64,000 nt of DNA from Prostheceraeus crozeri (Eukaryota; Platyhelminthes; Polycladida; Euryleptidae). This document shows, piece by piece, positions 1 to 10,089 of the stretch; position 1 is the first letter of the stretch; each line of letters opens with the position of its first letter. The stretch lies in the NCBI GenBank assembly GCA_907163375.1, contig CAJQUW010012665.1, positions 186,001 to 250,000 of the forward strand, written 5' to 3'. Under the pieces are notes generated by a model. That model ran no database searches, was not told the DNA's origin, and saw nothing but the letters and a program-made list of their open reading frames with translations. The position numbers and the translations under genes were made by a program.

Positions 1-577
1 CAATCGACTGCAGGTTCAGGCGCGCCAGAAGGTCTTCGCTGGCCACTCTATCTTCAAGAGATACTCCACACATCCACCTGATCATCCGTCTGTCTGCTAC
101 TTCCATTCTCCTCTTCTCCACTGCTGTCACTGCCCATGTCTCACTGCCATAAGTCATGCAGGCTCTGACGCATGAGTCAAAGATCTTCCCTTTCATCCAA
201 TATGGAGTAGCACGGCTGGTCAGGATAGGCGATAGTTCTCGGAATTTCTTCCAGCCCGATTGAATGCGCGCAGTCACAGCTGCCTCCGCTCCACCACCGG
301 AATCCAACATGTCTCCCAAGTAGCAGAAACGAGTAACATTGTCGCACTTGTCATTCTCCAAGCTGATCGCTTTCATGGGGCTTATGTTTCTCTCAACGGG
401 CCTATCACCTGAGCATCTCCCACACACAAAGTTCGACGACGCTCTTGCCAGACTGCCTTTTACGCCACTACAACGTCCGTGAATCCATGATCGGCAACTG
501 GTACACTGTATCGAATTGCAGCCCACACTACCCAAACAAACACTACACGGGTATTTGCAGGTTACTGGAGTCTTTCA
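1..577 (-). CDS. LINE reverse transcriptase, C-terminal part (partial)
   Basis: An open minus-strand frame of about 190 codons runs from a stop near 578 off the left edge. In order it shows a zinc-finger-like segment (PCSVC, SIQCTSC, HGRCSGV, FVCGRC), then the standard C-terminal RT block of animal non-LTR retrotransposons: FCYLGDMLDSGGG, KKFRELSPILTSR, DSCVRACMTYGSETW and MIRWMCGVSLEDR. In intact elements this lies after the catalytic palm, so the catalytic motif is not in the window; upstream coding sequence would lie right of 577 but is not readable there, and the frame continues left of base 1. No stop interrupts this stretch, which is unusual for the LINE relics here. A decayed copy of apparently the same family lies at 41921-43016. 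Confident as LINE; the clade is not assigned. Confidence 0.9.
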
Positions 578-2589
578 TGGATGCCTCCATAGATATTAGG
601 TCAGTGTTGAACTTCTTCATTTCTTTGAATTTCACCAACATTAGAAGGATTCCAAACCTGAAATCTATCATTGCATTTACTGGACAGTGCCTCACTAGGG
701 CGAACTAGCTTCAAAAAAGCATCTTAGGAAAATAGAGTATAGTCAGTACTTGAGAGGCCTCTCATACGCATAGCCTTGTCTATCTTATCTTGGAACTTAC
801 TGATTCTTCTGTGGCGCCATCATTTCTACTCTCTCATTTGTCAACATTGTTTCCAACACGATCACAACGGGATTCTTTTTTGCATTGTCTTAACCTTTGA
901 ACCACTCTATACTTTTACAGTCCGGTAGAATTTCCTTTTGGCTTCTCAACTAATATGTGCTGCTTAACCAAACATCAAACGTACCGCCACCTTCGCGCTG
1001 AATGCAAGTTAACTTCTTCATCACGCATCGTAAAAGCATCGTACCTGTCCGATTAGAAGTTACGAGATAAGGTGTTATTTGGTGTTAAAGGTAATTCATT
1101 ATTAATGTCATTACTTGTCACACGTATTTGTTTTGAGTTTAAGATACTTTTAACACGTCAAAATGCTGTCTGCAGATCTTCGTCATTTACACTCGCATTC
1201 GATAGGTTTGCAAGGCTCGTTTAACTGCATTTGTGATTGCTTCACAAGCGATCCCCCAAAGTTGCTCCCGTATGAAGGATTGAAGTTCTGATCTGATTTG
1301 ATTCTCTGCACATTATATTCACCTATCTTTTCCGAAATATAGTTTAGAAAATATTTATCAATTTATTTCAATTCATGCGAACATTTATATCATTTTGTAT
1401 GTACGAACGTTGTGCCTTTATCGGTTATCATCTCTCTCGGACAGCCTTTCTGATCATATATGCTCAAAGACACATTGATGAAGCTATTACCCTAGAGAGA
1501 AAACGTCACTTTTAGATGTAGTACACTTCTTGATCACATGTGAATAGCGCAGGGCATCATGTATTCCTGACTTTTCCATGGCACCACTTCCGGTCAAGTC
1601 TATTCTCTACGACGACAAAAGCTTGTAAGGGCTTCGAAAACCTGTATTCTGGATTCAGTGCCATTTGTAGTTGGGTTAGTTTAGCTTTGTTGATCTTGCA
1701 TGTCATGCAGTTGTTTTGAAATGTTCTAATCACAGACATTACCTTTATTGTCCATTACTTTTTCAATCCATTCAACGTAACTTTCATCCGATGAGGATGA
1801 TAAACCTTATCATGCACACTTTCCAAACTTCAAGCAGTAATCGCATGTCGCTTCGGTAAAGTTATGGGGAATTTGAATTCATCGTTTCGCTACTTAGCTT
1901 TTTGTAAATGTAACTTTGATCTTGTTGCCGTCTAGAAAAGGCACCAAGTTTCGAGTTTTTGCTTCTTTTGTCGACCTTGCCGATGTTTTACTAAGTTCTC
2001 CATATCATCATGAAATGTTTAATTCTGGCACACTTTTATTAATGTCATTTCAGCTTTGATTCACTCATCGACATGAAGATATCGAGTATGAACTCGCTCT
2101 TCTTTTCGGCATAAGCATTTTTTATGAATCGTGAAACACATGCGACTGGCTTTAGCAATTTCTTTTGTGTCCGACCAGTAGCATGAATGTAACTTGGAGC
2201 CATCATTTATTATATCAACCATGTCTCTTGAGATTAGATTCAATCCCTTTCTTCAAATTTGCTGTCATATCATACTGAATCAGACCATTATCTTCAGAAT
2301 CTTTTAAAAATATGGGTCCGTGTCACCAAACTCTATCTATCTCTTAGATCACATAGACTCAAGCTTCTGGTTGGTATATCGGCTCGGTTTAGTCCGGTGT
2401 TCACATGTCTCCACTCACTTGGATCACTTAATATCTTTATTTCGCCTACTTGATTAGAAATGAAAAGTTTAAAGCACTCAGCTAGCCTTTCAATCCAACA
2501 TAAGATGTCTATCGAATCTCTCCAAAATGTTATACTGCCTGACATAAAAAATGCTCCACTCAAATATATGAACTTTATTCCACTCACAC
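578..2589. other. No gene recognised
   Basis: Ordinary AT-rich sequence. The short open frames on both strands show no motif I recognise. The first 100-150 bases may be the decayed upstream part of the LINE at 1-577, but the frame is lost. No terminal repeats or tandem arrays seen. Confidence 0.4.
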
Positions 2590-2623
2590 TCATGAATTAT
2601 AAGATAGCATTTTATATAAAACA

Positions 2624-2989
2624 TTATATTTGAATAAATGGGAGACAGTACCGAGTATGTCCTCCCCGCACTGAAATGAAGCTTTGAAGTCTCATTGGCA
2701 TCGAGTCGCAAAGATGATCAGGCCCTCCCTGATCCAGCAATGACCATTGATCGATGAGTCTCTCTGAAAGAGCTGTCAGTGTTGATGGCGGATGATCATA
2801 TGCATCTCTCACTTTCCGACCAAGTTCATCCCAAGCATGTTCGATCGCAGACAGGTCGGGGGAGCGTGAAGGCCAATGGAGGATGCAAATTCCAGATCTC
2901 ACTATCGCTGTTGTTACACAATGAGCTCTGTGTGGTCGAGCGTTGTCATCCTGGAATATGAGGTTGAGTTCATTTACCGTTGGGATGAC
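2624..2989 (-). CDS. Tc1 transposase, C-terminal part (second Asp and Glu)
   Basis: Continues the Tc1 frame on the far side of the insertion: VIPTVNELNLIF, QDDNARPHRAH (second catalytic Asp), HWPSRSPDLSAIEHAWDELG (third catalytic residue, Glu of IEH), then the typical C-terminus MRLQSFISVRGGHTRY. Thirty-four residues separate the Asp of DNARP from the Glu, so this is a DD34E enzyme of the Tc1 family rather than a mariner (DD34D). No stop interrupts this block. The in-frame codons upstream of 2990 belong to the inserted element. Confidence 0.92.
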   Translation of the reverse strand, partial: VIPTVNELNLIFQDDNARPHRAHCVTTAIVRSGICILHWPSRSPDLSAIEHAWDELGRKVRDAYDHPPSTLTALSERLIDQWSLLDQGGPDHLCDSMPMRLQSFISVRGGHTRYCLPFIQI

Positions 2990-2993
2990 GATT
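2990..2993. repeat. Target-site duplication GATT, left copy
   Basis: GATT directly precedes the left end of the 6.2-kb transposon and is repeated at 9207-9210 directly after its right end. It corresponds to Tc1 codons and occurs once in the rebuilt frame. Confidence 0.85.
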
Positions 2994-3547
2994 GGGGCAT
3001 TCCATATGAAAACGAACGGACCGTTTAACCACCCATCTCGGATTTTGCTCAAAATTGGTGTACAAGCAGCTTCTATTCTTATTAGAAGAAATCTCCATTA
3101 TTTCGGGCCAACTCAATTTCGTTTCTGAGATACATGTATTCAAAGTAGGTATGGTCGTACATTATTGGACGATAGAATTTCCCTAGCAACGCACCTTAGC
3201 AACGTATTTAAAAGCATACAGCACCGGATCTACTGATCGGATCTTTACAAAAATTCATATGTAAGTATAATGTGATATCCTGGTTACGTCTATGGCGTTG
3301 AAATGAGCTCCGAAGAAAAATATATCATAGATATCGATCGGTGAATTTAGTCAATGACATAGAAAAATTGTGCGAATTTGATGAACTTTGATGATCAATT
3401 GCAAAAAAGGCTCATCTCGAAATTCAACGAAACTCGATATGCATGCTTTACATATGCATAGTTTACGTGTGTGAAAAGATCGTTGTGTGTTTTGTAATCC
3501 TTGGAACATGAATTTAAATTTTTCAAAAATTTTCGCTAACTACTACT
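2994..3547 (+). repeat. Left terminal inverted repeat (about 554 bp)
   Basis: Pairs with 8653-9206 on the opposite strand. By eye I find two mismatches in the outer 530 bp and a few more in the last 10-15 bp, where the similarity ends. Translated from the Tc1 side it gives spurious in-frame extensions on both halves of the Tc1 gene. Confidence 0.9.
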
Positions 3548-3823
3548 ACTAAAGCTTTTTAAGCAATCAAATTTCATTCGATTCATCTAGCATGTCATTA
3601 CTATTTTATCTTCACTTCCAGTTCTTTTTTAAAGCAAATGGATATTTCCGCATTCATGAAGAGCGTTAACCTAGATTAATGTTAACCTGTAATTAATATT
3701 TTAAATCCATAAATATTGAACCTACTGATCTTCATCTACAATGTATTTTGAGAAAAATACCAAATTCAAAAACGACATTTCTTCCGTGCAGTTTTATTGT
3801 ATAGAGTACATGTTGGCAGCGCG

Positions 3824-6084
3824 CTATTTTAGCCGCTCTATTTTTTCTACATCGTGTGCTGCTAAGGTATAGGATCGACCGGTAAAAGTAGAAGGTGCTT
3901 CCACACGGCAAATAATGTGGGTTTCTGGCACCCAGCAGATGTCATCGATAGAAGGCCATTTGAAGCTGTCCGTTGGTCCATGTGGATGCATAAACTTGAC
4001 TTGGATGTCCTTTTGTGAGTGGTCTTTGTCAATTACCATTCCGATCCACCATCGATCATCGTAGTGGCACGATATGAAGTCGTGAACTTGTATCATAACA
4101 ATTGTTGTCTGCGAATCTGATGGTTGACATGGAAAATCAAACGTATGTATTGTCGCTGGAGTACTGTCTTCACTGCAATATCTTAATTCAAGGCTGCTAT
4201 TGTTCTGTGTACGAAAGTCGTGGAATGATCTGGTGCCTCGGATTGTGCTGGCTTCTTTGAATCTTTGCTGAAGAAATGTCCGCTCTGTTTCCAGTTCTAC
4301 TTTTGTAACTAATGCAAATTTTATCCCCTTGATGTTAGTTCTGCAATACTCATACATGTCATTTGTATTTAAGATCCTTTTCGCTGTTGTTCTTTTCAAA
4401 CTTTCATTTGCCACGAGCCGTTTTACAGTTCCGCCAACACCGTCACATGGCTGTTTGCCATGACTTGAGGCAAAAAATGCCCACCTCGCTTTCATTTGGA
4501 AATCTAGCTCATGATTACAGAGATTGTAAAAGTTCTTCTAATTTTTGTACTGAGCTGCGCAACCGTCTGAAAAATATGTGATGGAGTCTATTTGCGGATT
4601 TTTCTCTTTGATATCGGATGACAACACTGACTGAACTTTATGGACCATAGCTACATCATGGTTAAGGTCATCAGAGAGAATGCAATATGAGTAATGAGTG
4701 AGTACCTGATTCAATCGATAATATATCACTGCTGGATGAAGGGTGCACTGAATATTTGTCCAATGAAATCCCTGCACTTCATCCTGAACAATAAAGTTGT
4801 AATTTTCGGCGAAATCCAATAAAATGATGCAATCATTGTCACGCATATTTTCCTTCAAATTTTTCAAGTAATTTGATTGCGATTTTGCGATGTAAGAATG
4901 AGCAGTCAGCTTTTGCAACTTCTCAACAACCAATCGCATGTAATCTTTGACGGATTCTTTTTGTAGAATAAGATCGGCTCTATCCGTGGTTACCCATTGA
5001 TAAAACTCTATGGTATCATCTTCATCGTAATCTCCTAAATATTCACTCAATTTTGATACTATGTTTTCGGAAGAATCCGGACACTCAGAGCATCTGTGAA
5101 CCATACATTCCTTATTCTGAACATCACAGACTATGTACGGTAGCAGCTCATGATACGACACACTGATTGGAGTAAGAAGCAGTTTCACATTTTCATGATG
5201 AGTGCAAACACAGACCGAATGTGTTCCTGATGAACCAGGAAGAACACACCATTTTGGCCGCATATAACAAAACTTGGAGAAGCCTACTTTGGTTGAAGGA
5301 TGCTTTTCAGTGAACGTTGAATATAGCTCTTTCAGATTCAAGAGGAGTAATCGCTTTTGCCTGTGTATATTGCGACCCATACTAACATAATCCTTTTTCC
5401 CTGGCATCATGCGAGAAACATCACTATCTTCGAAAAACTCTAGTATAATTCTTTCTGTTTCAGCGGTCAATTTATTCCCTCTTTTCGGGTTTGGAAATGA
5501 CATGATTCCAGACTGACTACAAATACTTCGTGCTCTTCTGATAAGGTACTTTGAAACTCCAAAATATTCTGCGCTTTTTCGAACAGTCCATTCCTGAGGA
5601 CAAAGTGTCAAAATTTGGATCTTTTCGCTATGTGATCTACAATTTTCAAGTTTGTGCTTTAATTGTGTCATAAGTTCATCGAAATATTGAGCTTTCTCTC
5701 CCTGACTTTCATAATTTGTTTGGACGTCCTCATCTAGATCAGAGGCATCGATCCGTAGTGATTTCGAAACTTTTGCCTTAATTAAATTAGTTGCTGCCTC
5801 AATTTTTCGCTTTCCTATGGACACTCTTGCTGACCTTGGTTTACCGTGAGTTTTAATAGGGGACATGCCTAGCACTTCGAAGCAGTCTGACACGCGTTGA
5901 CGTTCAGTGTCAATATCTTCGGCTTGGAGATTTGCAGCTTGATCATCACTTGAATTCTCAGAGCACCTCTCAAATGTTGTAAGCTTCTTCAAACAATTTG
6001 TGCATATCTTCGAACCAGGAATAATAGATAATCCATTTTTAATTGCGTTGAGGTAATTTTCCATTGAAGCAACACGCAACGAAC
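3824..6084 (-). CDS. DDE/D transposase of the long-TIR element, exon 2
   Basis: One frame of about 750 codons, broken by a single TAG at 4535-4537. After the splice acceptor (TTTTTCAG, ending 6085) it reads GSLRVASMENYLNA, a Cys pair (KICTNC), an acidic/basic linker, a helix-turn-helix-like stretch (VRKSAEYFGVSKYLIRR), a Cys/His-rich block (GTHSVCVCTHHENV, CMVHRCSECP), then catalytic-type motifs: LLDFAENYNF, 82 residues later YFSDGCAAQYKN, and beyond the TAG HGKQPCDGVGGTVKR. The three conserved Asp, in DFAEN, SDG and CDG, are my proposal for the active site. The last 100 residues end in a small domain with WWIGMVID, resembling a chromo/Tudor-type fold, which is a guess. A downstream ATG at 4495 could start a separate 223-codon product. 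Family name uncertain. Confidence 0.82.
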
Positions 6085-7452
6085 CTGAAAAAGAGAAACC
6101 ATGAAAGGTGCATTTGTAACTCAATGAGGACATGTATCATTAAAAGACCTCATACAAATGATAGCTTTGCTGATGAAGCGGATGCGGTAGTTTTCAGTGG
6201 AAGTGACCGCGACTGCCAGAAGATGGCATCTATTTGACTATATATACGGTATGCCTTCAGATGCTTGGTGGACAAGATTCCCCGCTACTGGGCCTTAGCC
6301 GTCGATCGGCTTTGCGCTGATCTACTGTATTGATTCATACCGAGTCGAATTGTTGATGTCTAGGGTAGTATTCGAACCCGGCCGCTGTGTCCTGTGTGGT
6401 GCAGCGGTTAGCACGTCAGCCTAGATTGCTGGAGGGCGGGGGTTCGAATCTCTCCCGGAACATCAATTTTTCGGCGCTTGTGTTTCATTATTGTACTTTG
6501 TGTTTGACAATGATCATCGATATCCTCGACTCAACAATCGAAGGAGCGAAAATTGCTTCTATTTTCATCAAGTTTCAGTCTTGAAACGAGTTCAACCAGC
6601 CTTGAACCATATCATTTTGAGATAAAGCCAGATATATTTTGGCAGTCTGGGTTTTAATGACGATGTACATTTTATAACTCACTTTACTTTCCAAATTGCA
6701 TGTAGGTCTATGGCCAATTTTATATGCCTACATGACTGTAGCTTATATTTCGAAAATATATGTACAAAGAATGGCAGTGCATTCAAAGAACCAAATATCC
6801 ATTCCGTGTCACAACTTATTTTCGAATAAATTCCAAAGAAAGTCACACCCCGTGACATTTCAATGTTTCTTCTATTTTTTAATTGATGTTTTATGGGAAA
6901 CAGATTGTCTTGTTTCAAGAGATAATGATGATTTGGCGATCTACATCGCTTATTTATTTTTGCAGATAAGTTTATAGATACATTATTTCAGCAAAATTTC
7001 ACTTTATCTAAATTGATATATAAATTTGCAGCCTATACGTCGGATAGTCAGTCAATAATTTCCCTCTTTTCATAGCTAAAACCACATTAGCCTCATCCTT
7101 GATGTGTGGAAGCCAAAATGCTTTTATTATATACCATTAAAATATATATAGCCTAATATAATTGTACCATAAAACCCTTTCTGATTATCTGATGCAGTTA
7201 TAAAAAAAGGCCATCATTGAAAACAGAAACGATCAAAAATATATCGCTTCCGCTGCACTGCATGGTAGCAAAAAATGGTAGATAATTCGAAAAATGTAGT
7301 GCTTACATTTCATGCGAGTACACGTTAGAAAACTGGAGATTATGATTTGATATAGTCCTATCAAGCCATTCATACAGGGCACCAATACAAAGTGTACTAT
7401 TAATGACAATAATATAGGCGATGAGTCATTACTTTTCAAAGAATTGACTTAC
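6085..7452 (-). other. 1,368-bp intron of the transposase gene
   Basis: Bounded by GTAAGT and a pyrimidine-rich acceptor ending CAG on the minus strand. It contains a tRNA-like SINE head on the opposite strand (6384-6475). The rest is AT-rich with no coding signal. Confidence 0.75.
6384..6475 (+). repeat. tRNA-derived SINE head
   Basis: Contains an A-box-like TGGTGCAGCGG and a B-box GGTTCGAATC at the spacing of an RNA polymerase III promoter. The T-arm folds, with two G-U pairs, but the acceptor arm does not pair, so it is a tRNA-derived element rather than a working tRNA. It lies inside the transposon intron and so inserted into that transposon lineage or hitchhikes with it. Confidence 0.6.
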
Positions 7453-7708
7453 CTCTGCATGATTTCTTGTGCACCTTCATAGGATCACAACACTTCCTTT
7501 GATGTATCGTGTACTTCTCGATGATAAGCTTTTCATGATGAAGACACAATGTTTGAATCGAAATTGTGGACGATATTCCTGTTCGCAGGCGAATTAGCAG
7601 TTGTTCTTCTGATTCTAGGTCCTCAAAATTATGAAAGCCAATGTCTTTTGTATACGTCAACTTGTTACATGGTTCGCTGAGAATTTCGCCTATAGAGCAT
7701 GGATCCAT
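7453..7708 (-). CDS. DDE/D transposase of the long-TIR element, exon 1
   Basis: Starts at an ATG (MDPCSIGEIL) and runs 85 codons to a consensus donor GTAAGT (7452-7447). It holds the Cys/His motif LCLHHEKLIIEKY plus KCCDPMKVHKKSC, which I recognise as the recurrent N-terminus of this transposase group, normally followed directly by a second block ending PGxKxCxxC. Joining exon 1 (phase 1) to the acceptor at 6085 gives KKSCRG-SLRVASMENY in frame, so the 1,368-bp intron is well supported. A weak acceptor-like CAG just before the ATG leaves room for an upstream exon, but nothing upstream (7734-8129) looks conserved. Confidence 0.78.
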
Positions 7709-8652
7709 ATCTGTATAAAAAGAATTGGTGAATCTAGCTTGAACACTGATGGATAAGTTGTTGTAGAATCAGCAGAAAAGAGGATTGATGACACATTCGG
7801 TTTACAAAAGGGACGCTAACTTGAAACTTTGGCGGAACCAACCAGAGTTGAATGCATGAACATTGTGAAGTCATTGTCTTTCTGATTCGCTCATCAATTT
7901 CCCGATCGGTTGATAGCAGCGATATTGCGCAACCACAAACATCTTCTGCAGACCAGAAGCATTGATGTCTAAATCTTTTACTGACTTCTGTGACTGTGAT
8001 CCCAGAATCGTCAAGCAACATTGCGCAACCACACTCACCGTTAACTGACCAACATGATTGCGCAATATCATCCCTGCCCCGCATGCAGTGACTCATGCGA
8101 CGGGGATTCCCAATTTTTTCAAGTTTCAACTATTGACAGATTTATTGCATCATTCGACAGAGGAACCGATGCTGCATTTCATGATTATTACAAAATTCAT
8201 GAAAAACATGTTTTTCGCAACGATACTTAATTCAGGCCTACGCTACATCACTTTTAACTTCCTGATTAGAAGATTGAAAAAAATACTACAAACAATAGCA
8301 TTATTTCTAGTGTCATTATAAAGCTTGTTCACAACGCTATAAAAAGAATTAATTAATAAATTGAAATTGATAAGTATATATTATGTTATTTATTAATTAT
8401 ACAATGTGCACTGTCTTAATTTAACATACTTATGCATATAAATCCTGGACGAAGTCCGGCGGCCTTACTAGTTATATAATATGTTGACACGGGCTCTAAC
8501 AGATATAAAGAGGCTCAAAGTTTGCTCAATAAAGAATTGAAGGTGTTTAATCGTTATAGCAGAAAAACATGAAGATGCAGTCATTTGACAGTAAAATGAG
8601 TCCTGAATCTGCTGTCCGAAAAGTCTCAAAAAGAATCAATAATTGATTTATA

Positions 8653-9206
8653 AGTAGTATTTAACGAAAATTTTTGAAAAATTTAAATTCATGTTCCAAG
8701 GATTGCAAAACACACAACGATCTTTTCACACACGTAAACTATGCATATGTAAAGCATACATATCGAGTTTCGTTGAATTTCGAGATGAGCCTTTTTTGCA
8801 ATTGATCATCAAAGTTCATCAAATTCGCACAATTTTTCTATGTCATTGACTAAATTCACCGATCGATATCTATGATATATTTTTCTTCGGAGCTCATTTC
8901 AACGCCATAGACGTAACCAGGATATCACATTATACTTACATATGAATTTTTGTAAAGATCCGATCAGTAGATCCGGTGCTGTATGCTTTTAAATACGTTG
9001 CTAAGGTGCGTTGCTAGGGAAATTCTATCGTCCAATAATGTACGACCATACCTACTTTGAATACATGTATCTCAGAAACGAAATTGAGTTGGCCCGAAAT
9101 AATGGAGATTTCTTCTAATAAGAATAGAAGCTGCTTGTACACCAATTTTGAGCAAAATCCGAGATGGGTGGTTAAACGGTCCGTTCGTTTTCATATGGAA
9201 TGCCCC
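8653..9206 (-). repeat. Right terminal inverted repeat (about 554 bp)
   Basis: Inverted partner of 2994-3547. It ends GGAATGCCCC, followed by the GATT duplication. Such long arms are able to pair over their whole length and could act as promoter or transposase-binding region; which one is not visible from sequence alone. Confidence 0.9.
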
Positions 9207-9210
9207 GATT

Positions 9211-9511
9211 GGAGATATGATATTCGATAAATATCGCTCTCCGATCAAGTTCCCATTCACAATGACTGCGACAGTTCGACCTCCGTACCAGATACCGGCC
9301 CAGATCACTCTACCACCACCATAGTGGTCATGCTTAGATATGCAGCAGGGTGAATACCTGTCACCAACCATTCGATGCACTCTAATGCGACCATCGTGAA
9401 AATCCGAAGTGTAACGAGATTCATCCGTCCACATCACTTGACGCCATTCCTCTGTGCTCCACGACAGATGCTGCTCACACCATTCCACACTCTTTCGCTT
9501 GTGTTCGAGAC
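9211..9511 (-). CDS. Tc1 transposase, exon 2, 5' part (first catalytic Asp)
   Basis: Reads LEHKRKSVEWCEQHLSW, then VMWTDESRY with the first catalytic Asp of the DDE triad, then GGGRVIWAGIWYGGRT and NGNLIGERYLSNIISPI. These are the expected RNase H-like fold landmarks of Tc1 in the right order and spacing. Coding stops at the insertion point; the next codons in this frame (GAFHMKTNG) come from the inverted repeat of the inserted element, not from Tc1. The continuation is at 2989. Confidence 0.9.
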
Positions 9512-9572
9512 CTGCGGAGAAAAAAATTGGCAGTGAAACAATGTCATTGTGTGAAATTCTCGCATTACTTAC
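9512..9572 (-). other. 61-bp spliceosomal intron in the Tc1 transposase
   Basis: On the minus strand the donor is GTAAGT (9572-9567) and the acceptor is a run of T then CTCCGCAG (ending 9512). Splicing joins RIPL-S to LEHKRKSVEWCEQHL, which restores the normal Tc1 alignment. Without splicing the frame stops within the intron. Introns are uncommon in Tc1 transposases but known in some lineages. Splicing is inferred from sequence only. Confidence 0.8.
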
Positions 9573-9999
9573 TCAGAGGAATTCTTACAGCAGGTCAGTA
9601 TGACCTCAGGCCCGCTTCTGCTAGACGGCGATATGCTGTTCGTATACTGCATGCAATTCCTGCTGCAGCTTTCCAGCTGATGGCCAGTTGAGGAACACTC
9701 TTAAAGCGATTGCGCTTTGCTGAGATAACCAGCTTCCTATCGGTAGCATTGTTTGTCAATCTCGGTCTCCCTGATCCTTTCCTTCTTTTAACATTTCCAT
9801 CATTGTTCCATCGACTCCACCACCTGCTCACAGTGGAGTGTGACACACCCAACTTCCGTCCAACAAACCTACAACTCTTTCCACATCGTAGCATTCCAAC
9901 AGCCATTCCTTTTACAAACTCTGATTGCAAAATTTGTGCTTCAAAATTTAGTCGGAAAGAATTGCTTGATAGTGATAAAAGGTCGAATTTGAACTGCAT
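9573..9999 (-). CDS. Tc1 transposase, exon 1 (paired HTH DNA-binding region)
   Basis: The frame starts at an ATG at 9999, though the conserved start may be an internal Met just before VGMLRCGKSCR. It contains the two helix-turn-helix modules of Tc1 transposases, with GVSHSTVSRWWSRW in the first, joined by the AT-hook-like linker GSGRPR. The second module ends in YRRLAEAGLRS. The usual next residues are RRPAVRIPL; here a TGA stands where Arg (CGA) is expected, at 9597-9595, after which PAVRIPL continues in the same frame to the exon end. CGA to TGA is a single transition. The exon ends at 9573 before a consensus donor, GTAAGT. The role in an active copy is sequence-specific binding to the transposon ends. 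Confidence 0.88.
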
Positions 10000-10089
10000 C
10001 AACTATGCCAAAGATATCGACAATGGACAGCTGCTTTATATTAGCATGACAAATTTGATGCATAGACATCCTGGTCAGTGCAGTATGAA

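Larger units (their letters stand above)
2994..9206 (-). mobile_element. 6.2-kb DNA transposon with about 550-bp TIRs, Sola-like candidate
   Basis: The ends are exact inverted copies, starting GGGGCATTCC and ending GGAATGCCCC, flanked by a 4-bp duplication GATT (2990-2993 and 9207-9210) inside a Tc1 gene. The arms are about 554 bp each. The interior carries one two-exon gene on the minus strand for a DDE/D-type transposase (exons 7708-7453 and 6084-3824) with one TAG. Four-base duplications together with a zinc-finger plus HTH plus DDD/E protein suggest the Sola superfamily, perhaps Sola2, but that assignment is from memory of the family. I see no polymerase, capsid or protease gene. The near-identity of the arms means a recent insertion. 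The stretch between exon 1 and the right arm (7709-8652) shows no convincing further gene. Confidence 0.88.
2624..10002 (-). mobile_element. Tc1-type (DD34E) DNA transposon, split by a 6.2-kb insertion
   Basis: Three minus-strand blocks add up to one Tc1 transposase of roughly 365 codons, near the family's usual 340-350: an N-terminal DNA-binding block (9999-9573), a block with the first catalytic Asp (9511-9211) and a C-terminal block with the second Asp and the Glu (2989-2624). Blocks one and two are separated by a short intron; blocks two and three by another transposon at 2994-9206. The target duplication GATT lies inside codons for Pro-Ile, and with the insert and one GATT removed the frame reads ISPIVIPT without a break. 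The outer ends of the Tc1 element and its TA duplications could not be fixed. One in-frame TGA is present near the end of the first block. The gene was apparently near intact when hit. Confidence 0.9.

Noticed and set aside
445-708. An 87-codon plus-strand frame
   Set aside because: Its left half is antisense to the LINE RT frame, and the rest has no motif.
7734-8129. Two overlapping minus-strand frames as an upstream exon or second gene of the long-TIR element
   Set aside because: Low-complexity internal duplication, no recognised motif, no convincing donor leading to the exon at 7708.
2994-9206. Reading the 6.2-kb element as a Polinton or other virus-like element because of its long inverted repeats
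   Set aside because: The duplication is 4 bp, not 6; the element is too short; and there is no sign of polymerase, integrase, protease or capsid genes. It is a plain DNA transposon.
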